A stretch of 17,235 nucleotides of DNA from an uncultured Lachnospiraceae bacterium (GCA_910588865.1 CAJUSJ010000085.1:1-17235), one strand, 5' to 3'. Counted from the stretch's first letter, positions 5,337 through 12,835 are shown. A program made the numbers and translations. Notes: generated by a model from the sequence alone, not told the origin.

Positions 5337-7625
5337 ATGAGAAAGACAGTCACATTCACCGCCACAGCCCTGCTGACAGCGGCGAGCCTCACCACTTTGC
5401 CCGCATCCTGGGCGCTGGCAGCAGGACCCGGATCCTCAGAAGGCAATCAGCTTTCATGGGACATGGCAGAGGAGATCCTGACCCACATCAGCGATCCCGT
5501 ATTCCCGGATTACTCTGTAAATGTTCTGGATTACGGCGCTGTTCCCAATGACGGAATCCTGGACACAGCCGCGATCCAGACCGCCATCGACGAGGTCAGC
5601 CAGCGGGGCGGAGGTACGGTCATCGTGCCTTCTGGCGCTTATGACACCGGCGCTATCACCTTGAAAAGCAATGTAAACCTTCACCTCGAATCCGAGGACA
5701 CGCTTCTGCGCTTTACCAAGGAGATCACCCCTGCCAACTATCCTCTGGTGTTCGCCCACTATGAAGGCTCTAAGGTGTACAACTGGAGCCCTCTGATCTA
5801 TGCCTACCAGCAGCAGAACATTGCCGTGACAGGCAAGGGCACCATGGATGGACAGGCTGATAAGGACACCTGGTGGAACTGGCGTACCACCACCAACGCT
5901 GACGGTACCACCACCAATCTCTCCTCCCCCGATGCCAAGGCATTGAGGAAGATGACCGACGACGGTGTTCCCGCTGAGGAACGTATTTTCGGAGAGGGAC
6001 ATTATTTACGTCCCAACTTTGTGCAGCCCATTGAATGTGAGAATGTTTTAATCCAGGGCATCAAGATCACCAATTCCCCCATGTGGGAGTTAAACCCAGT
6101 GCTCTGCACCAACTTTACCGCAAGAGGCGTACATATCGACAGCCACGGATACAACAACGACGGCTGTGACCCCGAGAACTGTAATTACGTCCTGATTGAG
6201 GACTGCTATTTCAATACAGGCGACGACTGTATCGCGGTCAAGGCGGGCCGCAACCGGGACGGCCGGGAGTTAGGCGAAGCCGGCTTCCCCACCCAGAACC
6301 TGATCATCCGCAACAACGTTTTCGCGGACGGACACGGCGGCATTGCCTGCGGCAGCGAGATGAGCGGCGGAATCAAGAACCTGTTCGCGGACAACAATAC
6401 ATTTGACAGCCCTACCTTAAACTACGCTCTCCGTTTCAAGACAAACGCGGAGAGAGGCGGAGCCATTGAGAATGTATATCTGCGCAACTCCACCATCAAA
6501 TCCGTAGGAAACGCTGTGGTTCACGCCACCATGCTCTACGATGTGGGACGGGACGGCGAGTACCTGCCTCAGTTCAAGAACATCACCATCGAGAACCTGA
6601 CCAGCAACGGCGGCGAGTACGGCATTTTCATGGAGGCTTTTGACGAAGTCCCCATTACTGGTCTTGTGCTGAAAAATGTGAACATTACTGGCGCTGACAA
6701 GGAAATCCGCGCCCTCAACTGGCAGGATTCCGTACTGGAGAACGTGACCATCAACGGCAAGTCCTACCCCAGACCGGTTGAGACCAAGATCCTGGGCACT
6801 CCTATCCCAGGCAGCACGGTAGAGGGAAGCTCTGTTCTCTTAGGCGGCAACAGCGATAACTTAAGCTTCCAGTGGGAGCTTTCAGACAGCCCCAGCGGAA
6901 CCTGGTCAGCAGCCGGAAGCGGCAGGACCTGGACCGTTCCCGCTGACGCCGCCGGCAAATATGTGAGACTGACCTCCACCGACAACAGCGGAAATCAGGA
7001 GAGCAGCATTCCTTACAAAGTGTTAAAGAGCAATGTGGTTTCCGGCCTTACCGGACATGAGGTTCTTATGAGAGCCGCTTCCAAGGGATACATTGATGAG
7101 GACCAGGTTCTGGATCTCAGCAGAGAGATCACCAACCGGGACTGCGCTAAGATTCTGGCCAAGCTGTGGAACCTGGAAGCTCCAAAGGAGAGAATCCAGA
7201 TCACTGATGTTCCTGAGACAGACCCTGATTACAATGTCATTGCCGCTGTAGTGGAAGCTCAGATGATGAACTTAAAGGATCCTTCCGTAGCCGCCGCTCA
7301 GGGAACCCTGTACAACGCGGGAATCAGCAAGGATGCCGCCTCTAAGCGTACCGCTTTCCTGCCTGACGCTACCATCAACAGAGACGAGATGGGATATATC
7401 GCGATCCTCTCCTGCGGAGTTCCCTACAATGAGACCCTGGGAACCAAGCCCAAATTTGACGACGCTTCCGAGATTGAGTCCGTATACTCCTCCAACGTTG
7501 GAGCCAGCGCGTACTTTGGTTTCATGGGAGCCAAAGAAGGCAACTCCTTCAAGCCAAAGGATCACACCACCATGGGCGAGCTCATCGATATCGTCTTAAA
7601 GATGTCCGATTTTGTCCACAAATAA
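5337..7625 (+). CDS. Secreted, SLH-anchored GH28 polygalacturonase
   Basis: This 762-residue protein begins with a signal peptide (residues 1-28, cleavage likely after WALA). Residues ~60-480 form the GH28 right-handed beta-helix. All family catalytic motifs are intact: NNDG (273-276, with D275), GDDC (295-298, D296-D297), GHG (332-334, H333) and RFK (366-368). GH28 enzymes hydrolyse galacturonosyl bonds of pectin by inversion. Residues ~488-563 resemble a bacterial Ig-like domain (FQWELSDSPSG, KYVRLTSTDNSG). Residues ~567-757 contain three degenerate SLH-like units ending in EITNRDCAKIL, TINRDEMGYIAIL and TTMGELIDIVL, suggesting non-covalent attachment to wall polymers. The start is the Met with AGGAGGG upstream; an in-frame ATG at 5292 would bury the signal peptide. 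No transporter or other CAZyme is adjacent. Endo versus exo action, or rhamnogalacturonan specificity, cannot be decided. Confidence 0.92.
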   Translation: MRKTVTFTATALLTAASLTTLPASWALAAGPGSSEGNQLSWDMAEEILTHISDPVFPDYSVNVLDYGAVPNDGILDTAAIQTAIDEVSQRGGGTVIVPSGAYDTGAITLKSNVNLHLESEDTLLRFTKEITPANYPLVFAHYEGSKVYNWSPLIYAYQQQNIAVTGKGTMDGQADKDTWWNWRTTTNADGTTTNLSSPDAKALRKMTDDGVPAEERIFGEGHYLRPNFVQPIECENVLIQGIKITNSPMWELNPVLCTNFTARGVHIDSHGYNNDGCDPENCNYVLIEDCYFNTGDDCIAVKAGRNRDGRELGEAGFPTQNLIIRNNVFADGHGGIACGSEMSGGIKNLFADNNTFDSPTLNYALRFKTNAERGGAIENVYLRNSTIKSVGNAVVHATMLYDVGRDGEYLPQFKNITIENLTSNGGEYGIFMEAFDEVPITGLVLKNVNITGADKEIRALNWQDSVLENVTINGKSYPRPVETKILGTPIPGSTVEGSSVLLGGNSDNLSFQWELSDSPSGTWSAAGSGRTWTVPADAAGKYVRLTSTDNSGNQESSIPYKVLKSNVVSGLTGHEVLMRAASKGYIDEDQVLDLSREITNRDCAKILAKLWNLEAPKERIQITDVPETDPDYNVIAAVVEAQMMNLKDPSVAAAQGTLYNAGISKDAASKRTAFLPDATINRDEMGYIAILSCGVPYNETLGTKPKFDDASEIESVYSSNVGASAYFGFMGAKEGNSFKPKDHTTMGELIDIVLKMSDFVHK

Positions 7626-7648
7626 ACTATAATATGAAATAAAATAAG

Positions 7649-7685
7649 GCAGCCCTGTCAGAGATTGATTCCCTCACAGGGCTGC
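7649..7685. terminator. Bidirectional terminator between the GH28 gene and thrS
   Basis: GCAGCCCTGT (7649-7658) and ACAGGGCTGC (7676-7685) form a 10-bp stem. On the minus strand, after thrS, it is followed by TTATTTTATTT, a good U-rich tract. On the plus side the following TTGATTATT is weaker. The two genes converge on it. Confidence 0.8.
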
Positions 7686-7695
7686 TTGATTATTC

Positions 7696-9624
7696 CTATT
7701 CCTGACTCTTCACTTCTTTCGCGGTTCTGGACGCGATCTCCTCTTTCACTCCGGCAATGAATTCATCCATGGACTTTTGTCCCTCGTCTCCGGCGAACCT
7801 GCTTCTCACAGAGACTTTGGACTCTTCCTGTTCCTTCTGCCCCACGATCAGCATATAGGGGATTTTCTGCATCTGAGCCTCTCGTATCTTGTAGCCGATC
7901 TTCTCGGAGCGGGTATCTAACTCCACCCGGATTCCCGCTTCTTCAAGCCGCTGTCTCACCTTGTCCCCATATTCGATGAACTTATCAGAGATAGGCAGCA
8001 CCTTCACCTGAACCGGAGCCAGCCATGTGGGGAAGGCCCCCGCGAAGTGCTCGATCAGAATCCCGATAAACCGCTCAATAGACCCAAAAGCCACCCGGTG
8101 GATCATGATGGGACGATGCTTCTCCCCGTCTGCCCCCTGATACTCCAGCTCAAACCGCTGGGGCAACTGGAAGTCAAGCTGTATGGTTCCGCACTGCCAG
8201 GTCCTGCCGATGGCGTCTACCAGATGGAAATCGATCTTAGGGCCGTAGAAAGCGCCGTCTCCCTCGTTGACCACATAGTCGAGGCCAAGGTCATCAAGGG
8301 CGCTTCTCAGGCCGTCTGTAGCCATCTCCCAGTCCTCATCGCTTCCCATGCTGTCCTCTGGCCTTGTGGACAGCTCCACATGATATTTAAAGCCAAACAG
8401 GGTATAAACCTCATTGATCAGCCTGGCCACTCCCATGATCTCTTCCTTGATCTGCTCCGGGGTCATGAAAATGTGGGCGTCATCCTGATTGAAGCACCTT
8501 ACCCTCATAAGGCCGTGGAGCTGCCCTGACTTCTCATGGCGGTGCACCAGGCCCACCTCCCCAAGACGCAGAGGCAGGTCCCGGTAGGAACGGGGTTCGG
8601 AGGCATATACCAGGACACCGCCAGGACAGTTCATGGGCTTGATGGCATAATCCTGGTCGTCAATGGTTGTGGTGTACATGTTATTTTTATAGTGATCCCA
8701 GTGTCCGGAGGTCTCCCACAGGCTTCGGTTCAGCATAATGGGAGTGGAAATCTCCACATAACCGGCCTTCTTGTGGATCTCTCTCCAGTATTCCATCAAA
8801 GTATTTTTCAGCACCATGCCCTTTGGCAGGAAGAATGGGAATCCCGGGCCCGCGTCGTGCATCATAAACAGCCCCAGCTCCCGGCCAAGCTTTCTGTGAT
8901 CTCTCTTTTTGGCCTCCTCCATCATGGTGATGTAGGCCTCCAGCTCCTCCTTCTTAGCGAACGCCGTGGCGTAGATACGGGTCAGCATCTTGTTGTGCTC
9001 ATTGCCTCTCCAGTAGGCTCCCGCGATGCTTGTAAGCTTGTAGGCCTTCCCCACATCTTTGGTGTTCATCAGGTGGGGGCCCGCGCATAAGTCTGTAAAT
9101 TCTCCCTGTCTGTAGAAGCTGATCTCCTCTCCCTCCGGCAGGTCCTCAATCAGCTCCACCTTGTAGGGCTCCCCTTTTTCTTTCATGAACGCCAGCGCCT
9201 CTGCCCTTGGCAGAGAAAACCGCTCTAAGGGCAGCGCCTCCTTGATGATCTTCTTCATCTCCGCCTCGATCTTCTCCAGGTCATCTGCCGTGATGGGGGA
9301 GGCAAAGTCAATGTCATAGTAAAATCCATCCGCGATGGAGGGGCCGATAGCCAGTTTGGCATCCGGATACAGCCGTTTTATCGCCTGGGCCATCACATGG
9401 CTCGCGGTGTGGCGCAGCGCCGCCAGACCCTTTTCGTCTTTTGCCGTCAGGATGTTCAGCTGGCAGTCTCCAGCCACCACGGTTCTCAAATCTACGCTTT
9501 CCCCGTCGATCTCTCCGCCGCAGGCCATCCTGGCCAGGCCCGGGCTGATGTCAGCCGCGATGTCGATCACCGACATGGGGCCGGCATACTCTTTTACGCT
9601 GCCGTCTTTCAATGTTACTTTCAT
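7696..9624 (-). CDS. thrS: Threonyl-tRNA synthetase
   Basis: The 642-residue class II enzyme charges tRNA-Thr with threonine. An N-terminal TGS domain (1-60) is followed by the editing domain with HxxxH (H72, H76) and CxxxH (C180, H184). The catalytic core has predicted zinc ligands C333 (MNCPGG) and H384 (DDAH), with the third His in the MIHRVAFGS block. The C-terminal anticodon-binding domain covers about the last 110 residues. Length matches the E. coli enzyme (642). The start at 9624 is preferred because AAAGGAG lies 7 nt upstream; an in-frame ATG at 9642 overlaps that same site and would add MKRRIV. Expression is controlled by the threonine T-box leader upstream, and a repeat element sits between that leader and the start codon. 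Confidence 0.97.
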   Translation of the reverse strand: MKVTLKDGSVKEYAGPMSVIDIAADISPGLARMACGGEIDGESVDLRTVVAGDCQLNILTAKDEKGLAALRHTASHVMAQAIKRLYPDAKLAIGPSIADGFYYDIDFASPITADDLEKIEAEMKKIIKEALPLERFSLPRAEALAFMKEKGEPYKVELIEDLPEGEEISFYRQGEFTDLCAGPHLMNTKDVGKAYKLTSIAGAYWRGNEHNKMLTRIYATAFAKKEELEAYITMMEEAKKRDHRKLGRELGLFMMHDAGPGFPFFLPKGMVLKNTLMEYWREIHKKAGYVEISTPIMLNRSLWETSGHWDHYKNNMYTTTIDDQDYAIKPMNCPGGVLVYASEPRSYRDLPLRLGEVGLVHRHEKSGQLHGLMRVRCFNQDDAHIFMTPEQIKEEIMGVARLINEVYTLFGFKYHVELSTRPEDSMGSDEDWEMATDGLRSALDDLGLDYVVNEGDGAFYGPKIDFHLVDAIGRTWQCGTIQLDFQLPQRFELEYQGADGEKHRPIMIHRVAFGSIERFIGILIEHFAGAFPTWLAPVQVKVLPISDKFIEYGDKVRQRLEEAGIRVELDTRSEKIGYKIREAQMQKIPYMLIVGQKEQEESKVSVRSRFAGDEGQKSMDEFIAGVKEEIASRTAKEVKSQE

Positions 9625-9705
9625 GACAATTCTCCTTTTCATGTGATTTTTTAAGAAAATTTTTCCTGGATGGATTTTTCGTCTTGCTGGCGCTTTCCTG
9701 TGATA

Positions 9706-9790
9706 ATCAGGCAGGGGAGGCCCTTCCCCTACTGGCCGTGCCGGGGCGGGACCCCTTTAGCGGCCATATTCCTCTCCGCCCCGTGTACAC
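9706..9790 (-). repeat. Double-hairpin intergenic repeat, copy A (thrS leader)
   Basis: Read on the minus strand it starts TACACGGGGCGG, continues through a hairpin closed by CGGGGCGG and CCGCCCCG, and ends with a second hairpin built on AGGGGA/TCCCCT. It matches copies B (12252-12336) and C2 (15953-16040) along its whole length. It begins directly after the U-tract of the T-box terminator. Its inner hairpin is damaged: the arm that is GGCCGC in other copies reads GGACCC here (plus strand). The thrS readthrough mRNA must contain it. Confidence 0.85.
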
Positions 9791-9796
9791 AAAATA

Positions 9797-9826
9797 TCCC
9801 TCCCCACAGTTTCCCGTGAGAAGGGA
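9797..9826 (-). terminator. T-box regulated terminator upstream of thrS
   Basis: The minus strand forms TCCCTTCTCAC (9826-9816) pairing with GTGGGGAGGGA (9807-9797), an 11-bp stem including two G-U pairs, followed by TATTTT. Its 5' arm shares TCCCT with the antiterminator (9822-9851), so the two structures are mutually exclusive, as required for T-box attenuation. Confidence 0.85.
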
Positions 9827-10032
9827 CGATAAATTATCGCGGTTCCACCCTTTTTGCCAGAGCAGATAGGTACCCTGACCTCTTTTAGTGATGATAACGG
9901 AATCACCGTGTCCGGTTAAGGACCGCTCAGGGGTGGTCTTCCGATACCGGCTCCGTAAGATGCTCACACCTGTCCATCTCTCTCTGAACGGCCCCTGGTA
10001 ACCTACTCTCCCCGTCAACGCGTTTCATTTCT
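9797..10032 (-). promoter_or_regulatory. Threonine-specific T-box leader of thrS
   Basis: The hallmark T-box sequence AGGGTGGAACCGCG (minus, 9851-9838) begins the antiterminator, which is AGGG/CCCT plus GCGATAA/TTATCGT around the UGGAACC bulge that pairs with the uncharged tRNA 3' end. Upstream, stem I shows an AGTA-like specifier-loop motif, the AGAGAGA bulge and GGTGTGAG. The specifier region reads GAAGACCACC; both possible in-phase triplets (9937-9935 or 9934-9932) are ACC, a threonine codon. Uncharged tRNA-Thr should therefore stabilise the antiterminator and allow thrS transcription. Other arms were not fully folded by hand. Confidence 0.93.
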
Positions 10033-10038
10033 TTCTTG

Positions 10039-10066
10039 ATTATATCATTGCCTCTTTTTTTGTCAA
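10039..10066 (-). promoter_or_regulatory. Consensus sigma-A promoter of the T-box-thrS unit
   Basis: On the minus strand, perfect TTGACA (10066-10061), a 16-nt spacer and perfect TATAAT (10044-10039). Such strength is usual where control is by attenuation in the leader. The ~150 nt between it and the ilvE stop hold no recognisable gene or clear terminator. Confidence 0.88.
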
Positions 10067-10216
10067 GTCCGAATTTTCCTCTGGAACCGTGTCTTCCGCT
10101 TAACCGTTGCCGCTCACAGACAAGGCCTCGAAGGAGACCATGCCCGGACTACAGCATGATAATAATGGCCGCAAAAGGCAATGGCTTCCATCAGCACAGC
10201 TTCAAATCCCGCCATA

Positions 10217-11284
10217 TCAGTGAACCTCTACGCTCCAGCCCCTGGGCCCTTCTGTCTTTCCCAGCTGAATCCCCGTGATAGTGTCATAGAATTTCTGGGT
10301 CAATTCCCCGATCTTTCCTCCGCCGATGGCCATGCGCTTCTCCTCATAGCGGAGCTCGCCTACAGGCGAAACCACTGCCGCCGTACCGGTGCCGAAGCAC
10401 TCTTCCATGGCACCCGACTCTGCCGCGGCCACGATCTCGTCCACGGAAATCTGCTTTTCCTCCACAGGAATCCCCCACTCCCCGCACAGAGCGATCACGG
10501 AATCCCTGGTAACACCGGGAAGGATGCTTCCGTTTAACTTGGGAGTGATCACGGTGCCGTTGATCTTGAAGAAGATGTTCATGGCCCCTACTTCCTCGAT
10601 GTACTTGCGGTGAACGCCATCCAGCCACAGCACCTGGGAATATCCCTCATCGTGAGCCTTTACCTGGGAAGCCAGGGAAGCCACATAGTTGCCTCCTGTC
10701 TTGGCCTCTCCGATGCCTCCCTTCACGGCCCTCACATACTCATCCTCAATCCAGATCTTTACCGGATCAAGACCGCTCGCGTAGTAAGCGCCAACGGGAG
10801 ACAAAATGATCATAAACTTATAGGTATGAGACGGCCTTACCCCCAAAAACGGGTCCGTGGCAATGACAAAGGGGCGGATATACAGGGAAGTTCCCGGCTT
10901 TGTTGGAATCCAGTCCCGGTCCGCGCTGACCACAGCCTTCACGGCATCCACAAAAAGCTCCTCCGGAATCTCCGGAATGCACAGTCTCCGATTGCTTCTG
11001 TTGGCCCTCTGGGCATTCTTGTCCGGCCGGAACAGAAGAATCCTGCCATCCTCTGCCTTGTAGGCCTTCAGCCCCTCGAACATCTCCTGCCCATAGTGGA
11101 ACACCATGCAGGAAGGGTCCAGCTCCAGCTTGTGATAAGGCACCACTCTGGGGTCATGCCAGCCTTTTCCCTCCTCATAATCCATCTCAAACATGTGATC
11201 TGTAAAAATAGTACCAAATACCAGAGGATTATCCTGCGCCGGCTTCTCCTTTGGACACCTGGTCTTTTCAATTCTGATCTCCAT
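10217..11284 (-). CDS. ilvE: Branched-chain amino acid aminotransferase
   Basis: This 355-residue class IV PLP-dependent transaminase interconverts leucine, isoleucine and valine with their 2-oxo acids, using glutamate/2-oxoglutarate. The Schiff-base lysine is K195 in AKTGGNYVAS. Other family blocks are HYGQEMFEGLKAY (63-75), RPFVIATDPFLGV (substrate pocket), EEVGAMNIFFKING and ECFGTGTAAVVSPVG (cofactor phosphate cup). Length is that of the larger bacterial/eukaryotic-type BCAT (~350), not the ~300-residue E. coli type. The start has GGGAG 9 nt upstream. It has its own promoter and stands alone; no other ilv or leu gene is nearby. No T-box or obvious leader peptide was seen in its ~85-nt leader. 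Confidence 0.95.
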   Translation of the reverse strand: MEIRIEKTRCPKEKPAQDNPLVFGTIFTDHMFEMDYEEGKGWHDPRVVPYHKLELDPSCMVFHYGQEMFEGLKAYKAEDGRILLFRPDKNAQRANRSNRRLCIPEIPEELFVDAVKAVVSADRDWIPTKPGTSLYIRPFVIATDPFLGVRPSHTYKFMIILSPVGAYYASGLDPVKIWIEDEYVRAVKGGIGEAKTGGNYVASLASQVKAHDEGYSQVLWLDGVHRKYIEEVGAMNIFFKINGTVITPKLNGSILPGVTRDSVIALCGEWGIPVEEKQISVDEIVAAAESGAMEECFGTGTAAVVSPVGELRYEEKRMAIGGGKIGELTQKFYDTITGIQLGKTEGPRGWSVEVH

Positions 11285-11376
11285 AACCTATTCTCCCTTT
11301 CCCTACTGGCTTTCAGGACACCCACTGTTTTGTGGTCCCAGGTCAGTAAATTTTATAAATGTGGTAACTGCCCTCA

Positions 11377-11405
11377 ATTATCAGCCAAAACCTCTCATAT
11401 GTCAA
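11377..11405 (-). promoter_or_regulatory. sigma-A promoter of ilvE
   Basis: On the minus strand TTGACA (11405-11400), a 17-nt spacer and GATAAT (11382-11377), with TG just before the -10. A weaker alternative lies downstream (TTGAGG, 16 nt, TAAAAT at 11377-11350). Confidence 0.75.
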
Positions 11406-11441
11406 CTTATTTTTCCATATAAAAAAGTCATATCAGCCATG

Positions 11442-12095
11442 TCAAACCTGGATGCCCATCTTCTTTACCATAGGAGCCACAGCCCTCTCCCTAAAAAAAC
11501 TGACAATGGGGCCAGTGAAAAATCCCACCACAATCGTTCCCAGCCCAACAATACTGCCAGTGAGAAACCCCACCGCGATGCTCACTAAGTCCATGCAGAT
11601 CCTGGCTGCCCTGAATTTTATCTTTCCATGGGAATAATTCTCAATGATCACTCCCAGCCTGTCATAAGGAGCGGCTCCCAAGTCGCAGAACATATATAGG
11701 CTTATGCCAAAACATACCACCAGCACTCCTGCCGCCAGAAGAAAAACCCGTACCCCCAAGCTGCCCGCCAGGCCTTCTATGGTAACTCCCACGGCAGAAA
11801 ACAGAAACATAAAAAATTCCACAAAATACCCAAGAGCCAGCATGTTCACCAGGGCCCCCACGCCGAAGCTTTTCCTGTCCAGTATGAACACCGGAATAAA
11901 CAGGATTATGTTCAGTATCACCTGATAGGCCCCAAGGCCAAGGCCCAGGATACTGCTGACTCCAAGATTCATGCAGGTAAACGGGTCTGTCCCAAAACCT
12001 GACAGCCGCAAAACCGCGATTCCTCCCCCCAAGATCAGATTGGCCGCCACCACCAGCACTACGCGAAGCGCCAGGTCCTTTTTCTTACTTTCCAT
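11442..12095 (-). CDS. YczE-family integral membrane protein
   Basis: The 217-residue protein is almost entirely hydrophobic, with about five membrane segments. It has the COG2364/YczE pattern: GGGIAVLRLSGFGTDPFTCMN near the N-terminus, a GLGAYQVILNI block, and a second internal copy of the same motif (FGISLYMFCDLGAAPYDRLG, about 130-149). That indicates an internally duplicated fold, as in YitT-like proteins. B. subtilis yczE lies beside surfactin genes, but the biochemical function is unknown. The C-terminus is basic and cytoplasmic. AAAGGA lies about 10 nt before the start. It is transcribed from its own consensus promoter. No terminator is visible before ilvE. Confidence 0.85.
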   Translation of the reverse strand: MESKKKDLALRVVLVVAANLILGGGIAVLRLSGFGTDPFTCMNLGVSSILGLGLGAYQVILNIILFIPVFILDRKSFGVGALVNMLALGYFVEFFMFLFSAVGVTIEGLAGSLGVRVFLLAAGVLVVCFGISLYMFCDLGAAPYDRLGVIIENYSHGKIKFRAARICMDLVSIAVGFLTGSIVGLGTIVVGFFTGPIVSFFRERAVAPMVKKMGIQV

Positions 12096-12125
12096 CCCTT
12101 TTGTATCCTTTCCCTTTTTTACTAT

Positions 12126-12154
12126 ATTATAGAGGAGGTCAGAAAAAATGGCAA
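12126..12154 (-). promoter_or_regulatory. sigma-A promoter of the YczE-type gene
   Basis: On the minus strand TTGCCA (12154-12149), a 17-nt spacer and perfect TATAAT (12131-12126), about 30 nt before the start codon. Confidence 0.78.
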
Positions 12155-12251
12155 CAGAAAACCGCGACGTCCAAATATTGTAAAGTCTGTGAAATTTGTG
12201 TGAAATAGTTAGGGCTGACCAATGGGGTTTATTGAGCTACCCTTGGGAAAA

Positions 12252-12336
12252 GTCGGGCAGGGGAGGCCCTTCTCCCTACTCGACGTGCCGGGGCGGGGCC
12301 GCTTTAGCGGCCATACTCCTCTCCGCCCCGTGTATA
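12252..12336 (-). repeat. Double-hairpin intergenic repeat, copy B (best preserved)
   Basis: Hairpin 1 has outer arms CGGGGCGG and CCGCCCCG enclosing a perfect inner hairpin GGCCGC-TTTA-GCGGCC (plus strand), with ATACTCCTCT on one side. Hairpin 2 is built on GTCG...CGAC plus AGGG/CCCT around GGCCCTT. On the minus strand the element begins at once after the T5 tract of the terminator at 12343-12364. The rest of the 12096-12350 gap holds only the promoter of the YczE-type gene. Confidence 0.88.
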
Positions 12337-12342
12337 TAAAAA

Positions 12343-12364
12343 GGCAGAGCTTACGCGCCCTGCC
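12343..12364 (-). terminator. Terminator overlapping the stop codon of the small coiled-coil gene
   Basis: On the minus strand GGCAGGGC-GCGTAA-GCTCTGCC (8-bp stem with one G-U pair) is followed by TTTTT. The TAA in the loop is the stop codon of the upstream gene, so a terminating ribosome would cover the hairpin. Confidence 0.82.
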
Positions 12365-12605
12365 TTGCCAGATCTTCTGATGTCATGTCTCCCAGCAAAT
12401 CCTTTAGCTGTTCCACAGACAGATTCTTCTCTTTTAATAGCTTTGTCACTTCCCGCATATGTTCTGACTCAATCTCCTCCATAAGAGACTGACGCCTCTC
12501 TTCCATGGTGGCGATGGCCTCCGTGTACTGTACAATGGCCTCTTCTGTCTTTACCAGCTCATCCTCTAATTTTTCCCGTCTGGTCCTTCTGTGTCTTCTC
12601 TCCAT
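12351..12605 (-). CDS. Small charged coiled-coil protein of unknown function
   Basis: The 84-residue, highly charged protein has no signal peptide or membrane segment. A basic N-terminus (ERRHRRTRREK) leads into a long predicted helix (about 12-48) with heptad-like spacing. A short C-terminal helical pair follows (REVTKLLKEKNLSVEQLKDLLGDM). The layout resembles DUF4315-like small proteins of Firmicutes, but this is a pattern resemblance only. AGGAGGG lies 6 nt before the ATG and an intrinsic terminator is merged with its stop codon, so it is very likely a real, separately transcribed gene. A TATAAT at 12655-12650 (minus) could be its -10, without a good -35. Confidence 0.75.
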   Translation of the reverse strand: MERRHRRTRREKLEDELVKTEEAIVQYTEAIATMEERRQSLMEEIESEHMREVTKLLKEKNLSVEQLKDLLGDMTSEDLARQGA

Positions 12606-12676
12606 GACCGCCCTCCTATATCTATATTATGATTTGTCCATTTAATACCATTATATGCCATAAAAAAAGATTTATT

Positions 12677-12742
12677 CGAAAATCTGAGTGGAATTTTCGT
12701 TACCAAATTACGTTCCTGTTCACAGATGCCCTGTGAACGTAA
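12677..12742. other. Two adjacent inverted repeats between the coiled-coil gene and ssrA
   Basis: CGAAAAT (12677-12683) pairs with ATTTTCG (12693-12699). Next to it, GTTCACAG (12718-12725) pairs with CTGTGAAC (12731-12738), and an alternative longer pairing is TTACGTTC (12708-12715) with GAACGTAA (12735-12742). No T-run follows. The 200-nt gap otherwise holds only the ssrA promoter. A regulatory site or a small structured RNA is possible. Confidence 0.35.
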
Positions 12743-12806
12743 CAGCATATACTTTGCTTCCATAACGGTATTGGCCCCATGGCGGATCGCCCCGATGATT
12801 TTCCAT

Positions 12807-12835
12807 TTGACATAAGGCATAGGTTGTGGTAAAAT
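12807..12835 (+). promoter_or_regulatory. sigma-A promoter of ssrA
   Basis: TTGACA (12807-12812), a 17-nt spacer and TAAAAT (12830-12835). Transcription would start near 12842 and the mature 5' end at 12854 would be made by RNase P. Confidence 0.82.

Noticed and set aside
10101..10190. 33-codon minus-strand frame (MAGFEAVLMEAIAFC...) between ilvE and the thrS promoter
   Set aside because: No Shine-Dalgarno sequence precedes its ATG, there is no recognisable homologue, and its length is within chance expectation.
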